The notes beneath the pieces are model-generated. The model did not search any database, had not been told where the DNA came from, and saw only the letters and a list, made by a program, of their open reading frames with translations. A stretch of 59,865 nt of DNA from an uncultured Geobacter sp. (GTDB taxonomy: Bacteria > Desulfobacterota > Desulfuromonadia > Geobacterales > Geobacteraceae): the NCBI GenBank assembly GCA_903925075.1, contig CAIYDQ010000134.1, positions 1 to 59,865 on the forward strand, written 5' to 3'. A program made the translations under genes and the position numbers. Below, in pieces: positions 26,896 through 34,687 of the stretch. Numbering within the stretch: the first letter of the stretch is position 1; each line of letters opens with the position of its first letter.

Positions 26896-27770
26896 GCCCG
26901 GTAAAACCTCCGCACCTGCCGGAGCGCGTTGCTGCCGGTGGTGTCCAAAAACTTGCTGAAGGTGTCGAAAACGAAATTGTCGTCGGGGAGCGGCTTGTAG
27001 CTGCGCCAGGGGGTGCCGAGCACCGTGTTCATGCCGTGCGGGACCGCCAAGGTCAGGAAGGCGCACTCCAGTTGCTCCTTCAGGTCGCTGCCGTCGGCGG
27101 CCTTGGGGGGGAGCTGCTGGCCGATATTGCTGAGGCCGCCGGAGATGTTGATGCCGTGCAACTCCGGATCGCTGCCGATGGCCCGGATGCCGTCCAGGGT
27201 GGCGCGCACCATGCCGGTGGTGTCGGCGATCAGGGCGCTGACCGAGATGTCGACGAAGATGTCGCTCATTTCCAGGCCGTGCTCGCCCACCAGCCGCTTG
27301 GCGCACCTCTTGGCGGTGGCGGCGATGTCCGCTCCGCTTTTGTTGGGTTTGGCCACCCCGTCCTCAAGGCGTTCGGTCCCCATCAGGATCACGCGGAAGG
27401 GACGGATCTTTTGCAGATCCATCAGCTCCCAGCGGGTTTCGGCTATGGAGTTGACGATAGGGAGCTCTCCGCCCGCTTTCTCCTGGTCGTAGGCCTTCAG
27501 ACAGATTTCCTGGGCCTCCGCGCCGTGAAAGTCGAAGGAAAGCGGCACCGACACCACCGCCTGAATGGCCCTGATCACCTCCGCCATGAACTGCGGGTCG
27601 CTCTTCGCCTTGGTGCCGACGTTTACGTTCAGGGCGAAAGCCCCCGCCTCGACCTGCTTGACCGCCAGCGCCTGGATGCCGGCAAGGTCCTCGTTGTCGA
27701 AGAGCGCGCGGGTGCTTTTGAAGCCGGGGTTGATCCGTTCTCCGAGAATTTTCAGCCGAAACCTTTCCAT
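26892..27770 (-). CDS. Pterin-binding methyltransferase (methyltetrahydrofolate:corrinoid type)
   Basis: A 292-residue protein of the dihydropteroate-synthase-like TIM-barrel family that includes AcsE and the MT II of O-demethylases. Visible: LGERINPGFKSTRALF, GAFALNVNVGTKAKSDP (pterin pocket), PLSFDFHGAEAQEICLKAY, LPIVNSIAETRWE, DIFVDISVSALIADTTGM and GINISGGLSNIGQQLP. It should move the methyl group between the corrinoid protein and tetrahydrofolate. It lies between the RamA-like gene and the amidohydrolase, overlapping the latter by four bases. Confidence 0.88.
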   Translation of the reverse strand: MERFRLKILGERINPGFKSTRALFDNEDLAGIQALAVKQVEAGAFALNVNVGTKAKSDPQFMAEVIRAIQAVVSVPLSFDFHGAEAQEICLKAYDQEKAGGELPIVNSIAETRWELMDLQKIRPFRVILMGTERLEDGVAKPNKSGADIAATAKRCAKRLVGEHGLEMSDIFVDISVSALIADTTGMVRATLDGIRAIGSDPELHGINISGGLSNIGQQLPPKAADGSDLKEQLECAFLTLAVPHGMNTVLGTPWRSYKPLPDDNFVFDTFSKFLDTTGSNALRQVRRFYRA

Positions 27771-27789
27771 ACCTGCTCCTTTGCTGTTC

Positions 27790-27905
27790 GCTAAATGGTT
27801 GTCCTGCCGAAGCCGATGCTCTTTTCGTTGGCCAAACGGCTATTCCTGCCGAAGCCGATGCTCTTGTCGTTGGCTAGTTTCTAAATGGCTATTCTGCCGA
27901 TGAAC
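27790..27905. repeat. Decaying tandem repeat derived from the 3' end of the RamA-like gene
   Basis: Two units of about 41 bp (27790-27830 and 27831-27872) share CCTGCCGAAGCCGATGCTCT. A third, shorter unit (27881-27902) is the stop and last codons of the RamA-like gene. The copies lie between that gene and the next one downstream. Confidence 0.75.
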
Positions 27906-29707
27906 GACTTCTGGAAACCCGGCAGCCTGTTCAGTTCCATGTGGCGGCAACGCTTGGCCAAGAGCGCCGCCCGGGCGCGCAGGTCGGCGGAGGCGAGGGC
28001 CATGCGCACGCCGACCCCTGCGGCGTTGCCAATTTGACGAAAGCGCTCCAGGGGGAGAGCGGGAAAAAGTCCCAGGTCGATGGCGGAGGCGAGGTCGAGG
28101 TAGGCGCCGAAGGCCCCGGCGATCAGCACCCGTTCCAGCATCTCTTCTTTAAGGCCCGCCTCCTCAAGCAGCAAGTCCAGGCCGGCCCGGATCGCCGCCT
28201 TGGCCAGCAGCACCGCGCGCACGTCGTCTTGGGTGAGGCCGACGCCGGGGGCCAAGGCGAATGCCCGCATCCCTTCTCTCGCCTCGACCCTGGCGTCGCC
28301 GGGAGAGATGTATCCCCGGCCGTTGACGATGCCGGCCCGGCGCAGGGCGCTGAGCGCGTCCAGCACCCCGGAGCCGCACAGGCCCAGCGCTTGGCCTCCC
28401 CCGATCACCCGGGTCCTGATCTCCCCTTCGTGCAACCAGACCTTGTCGATGGCTCCGTCGGCGGCGCGCATGCCGCAAGAGATGTTTCCCCCTTCCAGCG
28501 CCGGCCCGGAGGCGGTGGATGCGGTGCTGATGGTTCCCCGGTGGATCAGCGAGATCTCCGTGTTGGTGCCGATGTCGATCAGCGCCGAGGCGCCGCTTTC
28601 CCAGAGATGCTCGGTGGCCAAAAGCGCCGCGACGTGGTCTCCGCCGACAAAGCCGCCGATATTGGGGAGCAGGTGCACGCAGGCCCCGCTCATCACTTCC
28701 AGCCCCAGATCCCGGGCCTTGCGGTCGGTGGCGCCGCAGCAGGCTGCGGTAAAGGGGGCGCTCGCCAGTTGGGATACCGGCAGTCCCAAAAGCAGGTGGT
28801 GCATGGCGGTGTTGCCGGCTATGACGATGTCGGCGATTTGCGCCGGGTCGGCCGACACCTGGTTGCAAAGAGCGACAGCCAGGGCCTGTATCGTCTTTGC
28901 CACGGCCGATTGCAGCTCCGGGCCGCCGGTCGGGGTGCGGATAGCGTGATTGAGACGGCTGATCAGATCCGCGCCGTAGGCCACCTGGGGATTCTCCATG
29001 CCCATGCCGGCCAAGCGCTCGCCGCTCTCCAGGTCGGTGAGCGATCCCGCCAGATTGGTGGTGCCGAGATCGACCGCCAGACCCAGCGCCCGCTTGCCGG
29101 GAGCGGTAAAACCGATCAACTCCCCCATCCGCAGGTGCGCGCTCAGTCGGCAGCCGTGGTCGCGCAGCATCTGCGGCATGGCCTGCAGCGCCTGCGGGTC
29201 GGCCTCGGGTTGCATGACACCGCACATTTCCTCGTACAGGCGGTGCCGATCGGGAAATTCTTCGATCTTTCGCGGCGGGTCGAGCCTCACCTCGTGGCTT
29301 TTCACCAGCGAGTCGCAGGCGAAGGGAGGCTCCTCCTCCAAACCCGGAAGGGCACCGCCGGAGGCCGTGGCCGCGGCGCGCTCCGAAACCTCCACCACCA
29401 GGTCGCTTTGCGGCTTGACCAGGCAAGCGCGAAACCATCCCCGATTTTCCTCGCAGGGAGCGGGCAGTGAAGCGTCGGCCTCGGAAGGAGCGGGTAAAGA
29501 AGCGTCGGTCAGCGGGATCTGGGCCTCGCCGGAGAGCACCCGGACCAGGCAGCTCCCGCAGGCGCCCCGGCCGCCGCAGGCGCCCGCCAGCCGGACGCCT
29601 TCCCGGCGCGCGCAGTCAAGGACGCTCTCGCCGGCGCGCGCCACTGCTTCGCCCAGCCCGGCGAAGGTGATGCGGAATTCCCCCCTAGTCCGGTTTAACT
29701 GGGGCAT
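27881..29707 (-). CDS. RamA-like corrinoid-activating protein (ferredoxin + ASKHA ATPase domain)
   Basis: About 608 residues. The N-terminal ferredoxin domain has a [2Fe-2S] set at Cys44, Cys50, Cys53 (ACGGRGACGSC) and Cys95. The rest is the ASKHA-fold DUF4445 domain with GLAVDLGTTNLAGSL, NPQVAYGADLISR, VIAGNTAMHHLLLG, GGFVGGDHVAALL, ALIDIGTNTEISL and VLIAGAFGAYLDLASA. Such proteins reduce inactive cob(II)alamin of the corrinoid protein to Co(I) with ATP. A short in-frame duplication DASLPAP...DASLPAP lies before Cys95. Start at 29707, overlapping the upstream gene by 13 bases; a far-upstream start would read through that gene. Confidence 0.88.
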   Translation of the reverse strand: MPQLNRTRGEFRITFAGLGEAVARAGESVLDCARREGVRLAGACGGRGACGSCLVRVLSGEAQIPLTDASLPAPSEADASLPAPCEENRGWFRACLVKPQSDLVVEVSERAAATASGGALPGLEEEPPFACDSLVKSHEVRLDPPRKIEEFPDRHRLYEEMCGVMQPEADPQALQAMPQMLRDHGCRLSAHLRMGELIGFTAPGKRALGLAVDLGTTNLAGSLTDLESGERLAGMGMENPQVAYGADLISRLNHAIRTPTGGPELQSAVAKTIQALAVALCNQVSADPAQIADIVIAGNTAMHHLLLGLPVSQLASAPFTAACCGATDRKARDLGLEVMSGACVHLLPNIGGFVGGDHVAALLATEHLWESGASALIDIGTNTEISLIHRGTISTASTASGPALEGGNISCGMRAADGAIDKVWLHEGEIRTRVIGGGQALGLCGSGVLDALSALRRAGIVNGRGYISPGDARVEAREGMRAFALAPGVGLTQDDVRAVLLAKAAIRAGLDLLLEEAGLKEEMLERVLIAGAFGAYLDLASAIDLGLFPALPLERFRQIGNAAGVGVRMALASADLRARAALLAKRCRHMELNRLPGFQKSFIGRIAI

Positions 29708-30399
29708 AGTCGTCCATCGTGTCTCGCTTTCCTGCGGTATCGGCACGTTTCCCCCGAAGAGCAGCTTTCGCAGCGTCGACGCAGCGGTTGCGCCGCGAGC
29801 CCGTGGCCCGCGCCCATCACCAGCGAGCGCGACTTGATCGGCGAGAGCATCCCCTGCGCCGTCGTCCAAACGCCCAGGCGGTCCCCGCCTGCCAATTCCA
29901 GCACGGCTCCCTGTTGCGCCAGCGGCAAGCCGTTGCCGCCCGGGGAAAGGGTGTCGCCGCTGGTGAGCCCCTGGCTGCGGCACTCCCTGCGGACCGCCAG
30001 CGCCGCGCAGCGGGCGGTATACATCAGCATGGCGTTGCCGAGTTCATCCAGGGCCAGCGCCAACGACATGCTGCGCTCCCTGCAGAGTTCGGAGACTCGC
30101 GCCTCCAGGGCCGGGCCGAGTGTGCAGGCCACCGCGGCTACGGCCGTCAAGCGGGAGGAGAGCGGGGCCAGTCCGGGAGCGTCCAAGCTGGCCAGTCCCA
30201 ACTCCAGAGTGTTGCCGTTAACGCCCACCAACGGGGAACAGCGGTAGCAGAAGGCAGGCGTTGCCAGCCCTTCAGCCGCAATCATGGTCAGGGCCTTGCG
30301 GCGCGCCGTCTGGCCCGGACCAGCGGCGGCGCAGCGTTTTTCCGCCGCGGCCAGCGCCAGGGAAAGCTCTATCTGGACTGCCTTACCCTCATCCCTCAT
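29695..30399 (-). CDS. MetH-activation-domain-like protein with C-terminal Cys cluster
   Basis: A 234-residue protein resembling the reactivation domain of vitamin B12-dependent methionine synthase as found next to corrinoid methyltransferases. Helical core: TAVAAVACTLGPALEARVSEL, ALDELGNAMLMYTARCAAL, then SPGGNGLPLAQQGAVLELAGGDRLGV and SPIKSRSLVMGAG. The C-terminus has a Cys cluster, RRRCESCSSGETCRYRR, that could hold an Fe-S centre. It overlaps the RamA-like gene by 13 bases. It may help reactivate the corrinoid or bind it. Assignment is by pattern and context. Confidence 0.7.
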   Translation of the reverse strand: MRDEGKAVQIELSLALAAAEKRCAAAGPGQTARRKALTMIAAEGLATPAFCYRCSPLVGVNGNTLELGLASLDAPGLAPLSSRLTAVAAVACTLGPALEARVSELCRERSMSLALALDELGNAMLMYTARCAALAVRRECRSQGLTSGDTLSPGGNGLPLAQQGAVLELAGGDRLGVWTTAQGMLSPIKSRSLVMGAGHGLAAQPLRRRCESCSSGETCRYRRKARHDGRLCPS

Positions 30400-30470
30400 C
30401 CCTCACCCTTTAGCCCTTAGCCTTTAGCCTTTAGCCTTTAGCCTGTAGCCCTTCGCCCTTCGCCCTTACT
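30385..30470. repeat. Heptamer tandem repeats (CCTTTAG/CCCTCAT type)
   Basis: Imperfect repeats of 6-7 bases: TCATCCC units, then several CCTTTAG units, then CCCTTCG units. They fill the gap between the UroD-type gene and the next minus-strand gene. The same heptamer, reversed, occurs at about 40365-40382. Confidence 0.8.
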
Positions 30471-31710
30471 GGTACTTATGCACCGACTGATACAAGGCCC
30501 GCACGTTCTCCAGCGGCGTCTCGTCGGGGACGCCGAAGGCGCAGTCGAGGATGAAGCCGCCATCCCTGCCGACCGTTTCGATCAGTTTACGGCAGTCGTC
30601 ATCCACCTCTTTTGGCGTGCCGGTGGTCATAAGCGACGGCGAGACGTTGCCGCGCAGGCAGACCAGTTTGCTCCCCAGCACCTCCCGGGCCTTGAGCAGG
30701 TCGGTGCGCTCGAACCAGTAGATCGCCTTGCCGGCCGGGATGTCGCCGATCACCTCCAGGCGGTTGGTGCAGACCGATTCCCACAGGCAGACCGGGATCA
30801 GGTCGTTCTCGATCAGCCCCATCAGCAGCTTGCGGAACTGGGGCCACCAGAAGGTGGCGAACTGCTGTTGGGACATGAAGGAGTCGGCGGCCCAGTGGAT
30901 GGGGATGAAGACGAAATTGTTGCCGCTCGCCTTGGCGCCGGCCAGGGCGTGGCGCAAGAGCAGCACCCCCGCCTTATCCATGGCCTGCAGCAGTTTGTCC
31001 GGGCGGCGGCGCATGTCGGTGAGGATCCCCTTGGCGCCGCGGAAGAAGTCGCCCAGGTAATCGAAAGGGGCGTTGGTGCCGACCGCATGGGAAACCGGGA
31101 AGCCCAATCCCGCCATTTCCTGGTTGAACTCGACCCGGTGCTTGGCCAGTTTCTGCGCCTCCTCGGCCACCCGCTGCAGCGCCGCCAGCGAGCGAACCGC
31201 GCCGGGGCTGGCGAAGCCGCGCAGGTTCCCGAGCAACTGGTGATAGTAAAGACCGGCGAACTTCGGCAGCTCCTCGATCCCCTCGAAGGCCTCCGCGATC
31301 CGCGGCAGGTAGGAGTTGAGGTAGAACCCGGTCGGGTCGAAGAGGAAGTCGTCGTACTCGTCGGCGGTCATGTATTCCCGGTCGATGTACTGGAAAGGCT
31401 GGTTGTCGCCGACGCCGTGCCCCGGCCACTGGATCTGCTTGAAGCCGGCCGCCTCGCAGACCGGGCCCAGGGTGGTGACATGGATCGGGTAAAAGAGATC
31501 GGGATCGAACTCCAGCAGGGCGCGGCGCGTGATCTCGCAGGCCTTGTCGTAGTCGTACATCAACTGGCGATTGGTGATCCCGCCGTAGCGCGCCAGCCAA
31601 AAGCTGGCCTGGAACGCGGTCGGCACCCGGTCGGGCCGCCGCAACTCCACCGCGTCCATGACCCGCCGCATCTTTTCCGCGTAGCGTACTGCACCGTCGT
31701 CTGTCGTCAT
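30466..31710 (-). CDS. Uroporphyrinogen-decarboxylase-family methyltransferase (MT I)
   Basis: A 414-residue UroD-fold TIM barrel of the corrinoid methyltransferase type (MtaA/CmuA/MtvB relatives) rather than a haem enzyme. Visible: RVMDAVELRRPDRVPTAFQ, YDYDKACEITRRALLEFDPD, a central RRRPDKLLQAMDKAG, LVCLRGNVSPSLMTTGTPKEV, and DGGFILDCAFGVPDETPLENV. Such proteins take a methyl group from a substrate to Co(I) of a corrinoid protein. The zinc motif HxC(G) usual after the VI.LH strand is not obvious: the equivalent stretch reads IPVCLWESVC (about residues 304-313). It starts 3 bp after the corrinoid protein gene, its likely partner. Substrate unknown. Confidence 0.82.
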   Translation of the reverse strand: MTTDDGAVRYAEKMRRVMDAVELRRPDRVPTAFQASFWLARYGGITNRQLMYDYDKACEITRRALLEFDPDLFYPIHVTTLGPVCEAAGFKQIQWPGHGVGDNQPFQYIDREYMTADEYDDFLFDPTGFYLNSYLPRIAEAFEGIEELPKFAGLYYHQLLGNLRGFASPGAVRSLAALQRVAEEAQKLAKHRVEFNQEMAGLGFPVSHAVGTNAPFDYLGDFFRGAKGILTDMRRRPDKLLQAMDKAGVLLLRHALAGAKASGNNFVFIPIHWAADSFMSQQQFATFWWPQFRKLLMGLIENDLIPVCLWESVCTNRLEVIGDIPAGKAIYWFERTDLLKAREVLGSKLVCLRGNVSPSLMTTGTPKEVDDDCRKLIETVGRDGGFILDCAFGVPDETPLENVRALYQSVHKYQ

Positions 31711-31713
31711 CGC

Positions 31714-32361
31714 TTATGCCCCCACGATATGTTTCCGGCTGAAATTGACCGCGTCCACGGCGTTCAGGCCGAAGCCGTCGGCGCCGGTGTAGGCCCTGAT
31801 GGTTTCGTCGATCTGGCCGCCGCCGATCTGGATCTTCAACCCTTCCCGAAGGCCCGCCGCCTCGATCGCCTCCACCGTCTGCTTCATGGTGTCGAAAGCC
31901 AGGGTGAGAAAGCCGCTCAGGCAGACCACCTGCGGTTTGAAGGCCTTGATCTCCTCGACGAAAGTGGCCACCGGCACGTCTATGCCGATGTCTTTCACCT
32001 CGAAACCGTTGATGTCCAGCATGAAGGTAACGATGTTCTTGCCGATATCGTGCAGGTCTCCCTGCACCGTGCCGATCAGCACCCTCCCCAGCTTGTTGGA
32101 GGGCGCATCCGGCGACTCGTTCAACAGCGGTTTCGCCATGGCGCCGATCTGATCCAGCATCTCTCCCGCCAGTATCAGCTCGGGGAGGAAATATTCGCCG
32201 CTCTCAAAGCGCTTGCCCACCAAGTCCATCGCCTGCCGGCAGAGGTCGAGCACCTGCAGCGGGTCGGTGCCCCCGTCCAGCATCTCTTTGGCCAGAGCCA
32301 GGGCCTCTTCCTCATCCATGTCCGCTACCAGGTCAACCAAGCGCTTTTCGTTGTCTTCCAT
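31714..32361 (-). CDS. Corrinoid (B12-binding) protein
   Basis: A 215-residue corrinoid protein of normal length. The N-terminal helical cap domain (about 1-90, with GEYFLPELILAGEML) is followed by the B12-binding Rossmann domain with the base-off/His-on motif GTVQGDLHDIGKNIV (DxHxxG), VCLSGFLTLAFDTM and KIQIGGGQID. It carries the methyl group between the UroD-type methyltransferase and the tetrahydrofolate methyltransferase. It is upstream of and almost touching the UroD-type gene on the minus strand. Confidence 0.93.
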   Translation of the reverse strand: MEDNEKRLVDLVADMDEEEALALAKEMLDGGTDPLQVLDLCRQAMDLVGKRFESGEYFLPELILAGEMLDQIGAMAKPLLNESPDAPSNKLGRVLIGTVQGDLHDIGKNIVTFMLDINGFEVKDIGIDVPVATFVEEIKAFKPQVVCLSGFLTLAFDTMKQTVEAIEAAGLREGLKIQIGGGQIDETIRAYTGADGFGLNAVDAVNFSRKHIVGA

Positions 32362-32474
32362 GAGTCACCTCTGTTTGATGGTTATATGCAGCATCGTGTA
32401 CGCGATCGTTTGTCGGCGGCGCCGGCCATGAACAGGCCGAAACGCCGCAACGTCGGGAAAAGGGCGATTGCGGG

Positions 32475-33905
32475 TCAGTCACCGACCGCCAGCGAGGAGA
32501 AATCGCCCGCCGTCGGCCGATCGGCCAGCCCCGTCGCCGCGATTATTTCAGCCAGCAACGCCTCGTTCTTGTGGCCCATCAGATGAATGCCCCTGATGCC
32601 GGCCATCTCTTTCAAGGCGTTGATGGTCTCGATGCAGATCCGCACCCCCTCGCCTTTGTGGTCGTGCGCCTGTTCCAGTCGGCGAATGACCGCCGGCGGG
32701 ACGTTCACCCCGGGGACGCTGCTGTTGAGCCATTTGGCGGTGCGGGCGGAGGGGAGGGGGCCGACGCCCACCAGGATGTGGCAGCGTTTTTCCAGCCCGC
32801 GAGCCCGCACCTCCTCCATGAATCTCTCCATCAGCGTCAGGTCGAAGCAGAACTGGGTCTGGATGAACTGCGCGCCGGCCATCACCTTTTGTTCCAGGTT
32901 GAGGACGCGCTGCTCGAAGGAGGGGACAAAGGGATTGGCGGTGGCGCCCAGGAACAGGGCGGGGGGCGCGGTTAGTTTGCGCCCCGAGGCGTATCTGCCT
33001 TGATCGCGCATCCCCTTGACCATGCCCAAAAGCGACACCGAGTCCAGATCGAACACCGGTTTGGCTTGCGGGTGATCCCCCGAGCCGACGCCGTCGCCGG
33101 TCAGGCAGAGCATGTTGCGGACCCCCAGGGCGGCCGCTCCCATCAGGTCCGCCTGGAGCGCGATGCGGTTGCGGTCCCGGCAGGCCGCCTGGAACACCGG
33201 GGTATGGCCGTCCGCCGCCAGCAGGGCGGAGGCCGCGGCGCTCGACATGTGGCAGTTGGCCCCGGCGTTGTCGGTCACGTTCAGCGCGTCCACCAGTCCC
33301 CGCAGATGATCGGCGCGCTGCAAAAGGTCGTGGGGGTCGGCCGAATCCGGCGGAGATATTTCCGCCGTGACCACGAAATTTCCGGAGAGGCAGGCCAGCT
33401 CGAAGCTTCCCGGTGCCCTTGCGCCGGGCGCGGCATGGTCGGCGACGGCCTCGGGCGGCGGCTCCGCCGACTTTTTGATGATTCTCAGCCAGGTCGCGGC
33501 GCCCTGTTTGCTGTGATCCAAGGGGGGATTGACCTGGTTGACGGCGGGCGGCTCGGTCATCTGCCTGGCGCCTGCGGCGATGTCCAACCAGACGCAGGCC
33601 ATCTCCGGGTTGATCTCGCAGTTGCCGTCGGCGGAGACGCCGCCGCAGGGCCCGTTGCGCAGCCTTTTGCCGCAGTTCATCGGACAGACCATGGCCGTGG
33701 AGGAGAGCAGGCACTCTCCGCACATCTGGCACTCAAAGAGCGAGCCTTTGACGCACCCCTCGACCTTCGCCAGCAACCGTCCCGAGCGCCGCATGCCGAG
33801 GGAATCGACGACCGGCCGGAGCATCGGCGCCAGCTTGCAGAAGCCGTCGTAGAGAGAGTACAGCGCGCGCCTTTGCCATGCCGAACGGTGGTTTTTCCTG
33901 CTCAT
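32475..33905 (-). CDS. metF: MetV-MetF fusion: methylenetetrahydrofolate reductase with N-terminal Cys-rich domain
   Basis: A 476-residue fusion. The N-terminal ~190 residues are MetV-like, with a Cys cluster (CVKGSLFECQMCGECLLSS, then CPMNCGKRLRNGPCGGV) that would bind Fe-S or zinc. The C-terminal ~290 residues are a flavin-type MetF barrel (VVTAEISPPDSADP, DALNVTDNAGA, NMLCLTGDGVGSGDHP, GANANPFVPS-like ATANPFVPS, GAQFIQTQFCFD). It interconverts methyl- and methylene-tetrahydrofolate; in methyl oxidation it would run toward methylene-THF. Start 33905 follows GGAGAGAAC. It leads the minus-strand cluster and has a good promoter upstream. Confidence 0.92.
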   Translation of the reverse strand: MSRKNHRSAWQRRALYSLYDGFCKLAPMLRPVVDSLGMRRSGRLLAKVEGCVKGSLFECQMCGECLLSSTAMVCPMNCGKRLRNGPCGGVSADGNCEINPEMACVWLDIAAGARQMTEPPAVNQVNPPLDHSKQGAATWLRIIKKSAEPPPEAVADHAAPGARAPGSFELACLSGNFVVTAEISPPDSADPHDLLQRADHLRGLVDALNVTDNAGANCHMSSAAASALLAADGHTPVFQAACRDRNRIALQADLMGAAALGVRNMLCLTGDGVGSGDHPQAKPVFDLDSVSLLGMVKGMRDQGRYASGRKLTAPPALFLGATANPFVPSFEQRVLNLEQKVMAGAQFIQTQFCFDLTLMERFMEEVRARGLEKRCHILVGVGPLPSARTAKWLNSSVPGVNVPPAVIRRLEQAHDHKGEGVRICIETINALKEMAGIRGIHLMGHKNEALLAEIIAATGLADRPTAGDFSSLAVGD

Positions 33906-33981
33906 GTTCTCTCCTGCGCCGCTGCGGATGCCTGCCATGCCGGCCTGCTTTTCGGCGTTTTTCCAGCTCTACATGCAGCAT

Positions 33982-34002
33982 AGAATTCGTTGGTGAATTC
34001 AC
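33982..34002. promoter_or_regulatory. Candidate operator between promoter and metF start
   Basis: Contains the perfect palindrome GTGAATTCAC (33993-34002) and a second GAATTC at 33983-33988. It lies just downstream of the expected transcription start of the minus-strand cluster, a position that suits a repressor such as the GntR protein. The spacing does not match the common FadR-type site. Confidence 0.4.
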
Positions 34003-34013
34003 GGCTGGATATA

Positions 34014-34042
34014 GATATACTCTCCTATTCGCGGCCCGTCAA
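34014..34042 (-). promoter_or_regulatory. Sigma-70-type promoter of the methyltransferase cluster
   Basis: Read on the minus strand: TTGACG (34042-34037), 17-bp spacer, TATATC (34019-34014). Start expected near 34007, about 100 bases before the metF ATG. Confidence 0.75.
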
Positions 34043-34293
34043 GATAGTTTTCTTCTTTTTAGAAAGACATTCTATTTAATTTGGCTAAGAGTCATCGGCG
34101 GGTTTAGCTGGAAATAACGACGCAACATTGGCAGCTTGTCAGGCCGAACAGACCCGGCGGGACGGTCGGTTTCAGCCGGCACCCCGGCACCGGTGGATCC
34201 GGTAGGCGCAGGAATTGAGGAACGAGGTTTTATCGTTTTTCCGCCGACCCGGCTCAACCTGCCGCGGCGCCGGAACGCTCCCCCGGAGCATCC

Positions 34294-34322
34294 TTGACAA
34301 ACTATGCCGTTTTCTGTATAGC
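34294..34322 (+). promoter_or_regulatory. Sigma-70-type promoter of the yggT operon
   Basis: TTGACA (34294-34299), 17-bp spacer, TATAGC (34317-34322), about 30 bases before the ribosome-binding site of the yggT-family gene. Confidence 0.8.
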
Positions 34323-34357
34323 TTGGCAGGCGTGAAACCGAGGTTAAGGAGGGATCA

Positions 34358-34687
34358 ATGATTCTGCTGGGTAACATTCTCCTGGCGATGGCTAAGATAG
34401 TCGAGCTGGCAAGCGGACTGCTCACCGTCTACAAGTACCTCCTGCTGGCAAGCGTCGTCATCTCCTGGATCAACGCCGATCCCTACAACCCGATCGTCAA
34501 TTTCATTTACCGCGCGACCGAACCGGTGCTGCGCAAGGTGCGCCGCTACATGCCCAACACCGGGATGATAGATCTCTCGCCGCTGGTCGTGTTCGCCCTC
34601 ATTTACCTGATACAGATCATCGTCTTCGACACGGCCTACACCTACTTGTCGATCTTCAGCAGCCAGTTGAAAGGACAGCCGTTATGA
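34358..34687 (+). CDS. YggT-family membrane protein
   Basis: A 109-residue inner membrane protein with two hydrophobic regions (VYKYLLLASVVISWI; LSPLVVFALIYLIQIIVFDTAY) and the family motif WINADPYNPIVNFIYRATEPVLRKVRRYMP. YggT proteins are linked with cell shape, division or osmotic tolerance, without a settled activity. ATG 34358 follows TAAGGAGGGATCA. The stop overlaps the start of the DivIVA-like gene, a usual gene order (yggT, divIVA, yggU) in this lineage. Confidence 0.9.
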   Translation: MILLGNILLAMAKIVELASGLLTVYKYLLLASVVISWINADPYNPIVNFIYRATEPVLRKVRRYMPNTGMIDLSPLVVFALIYLIQIIVFDTAYTYLSIFSSQLKGQPL

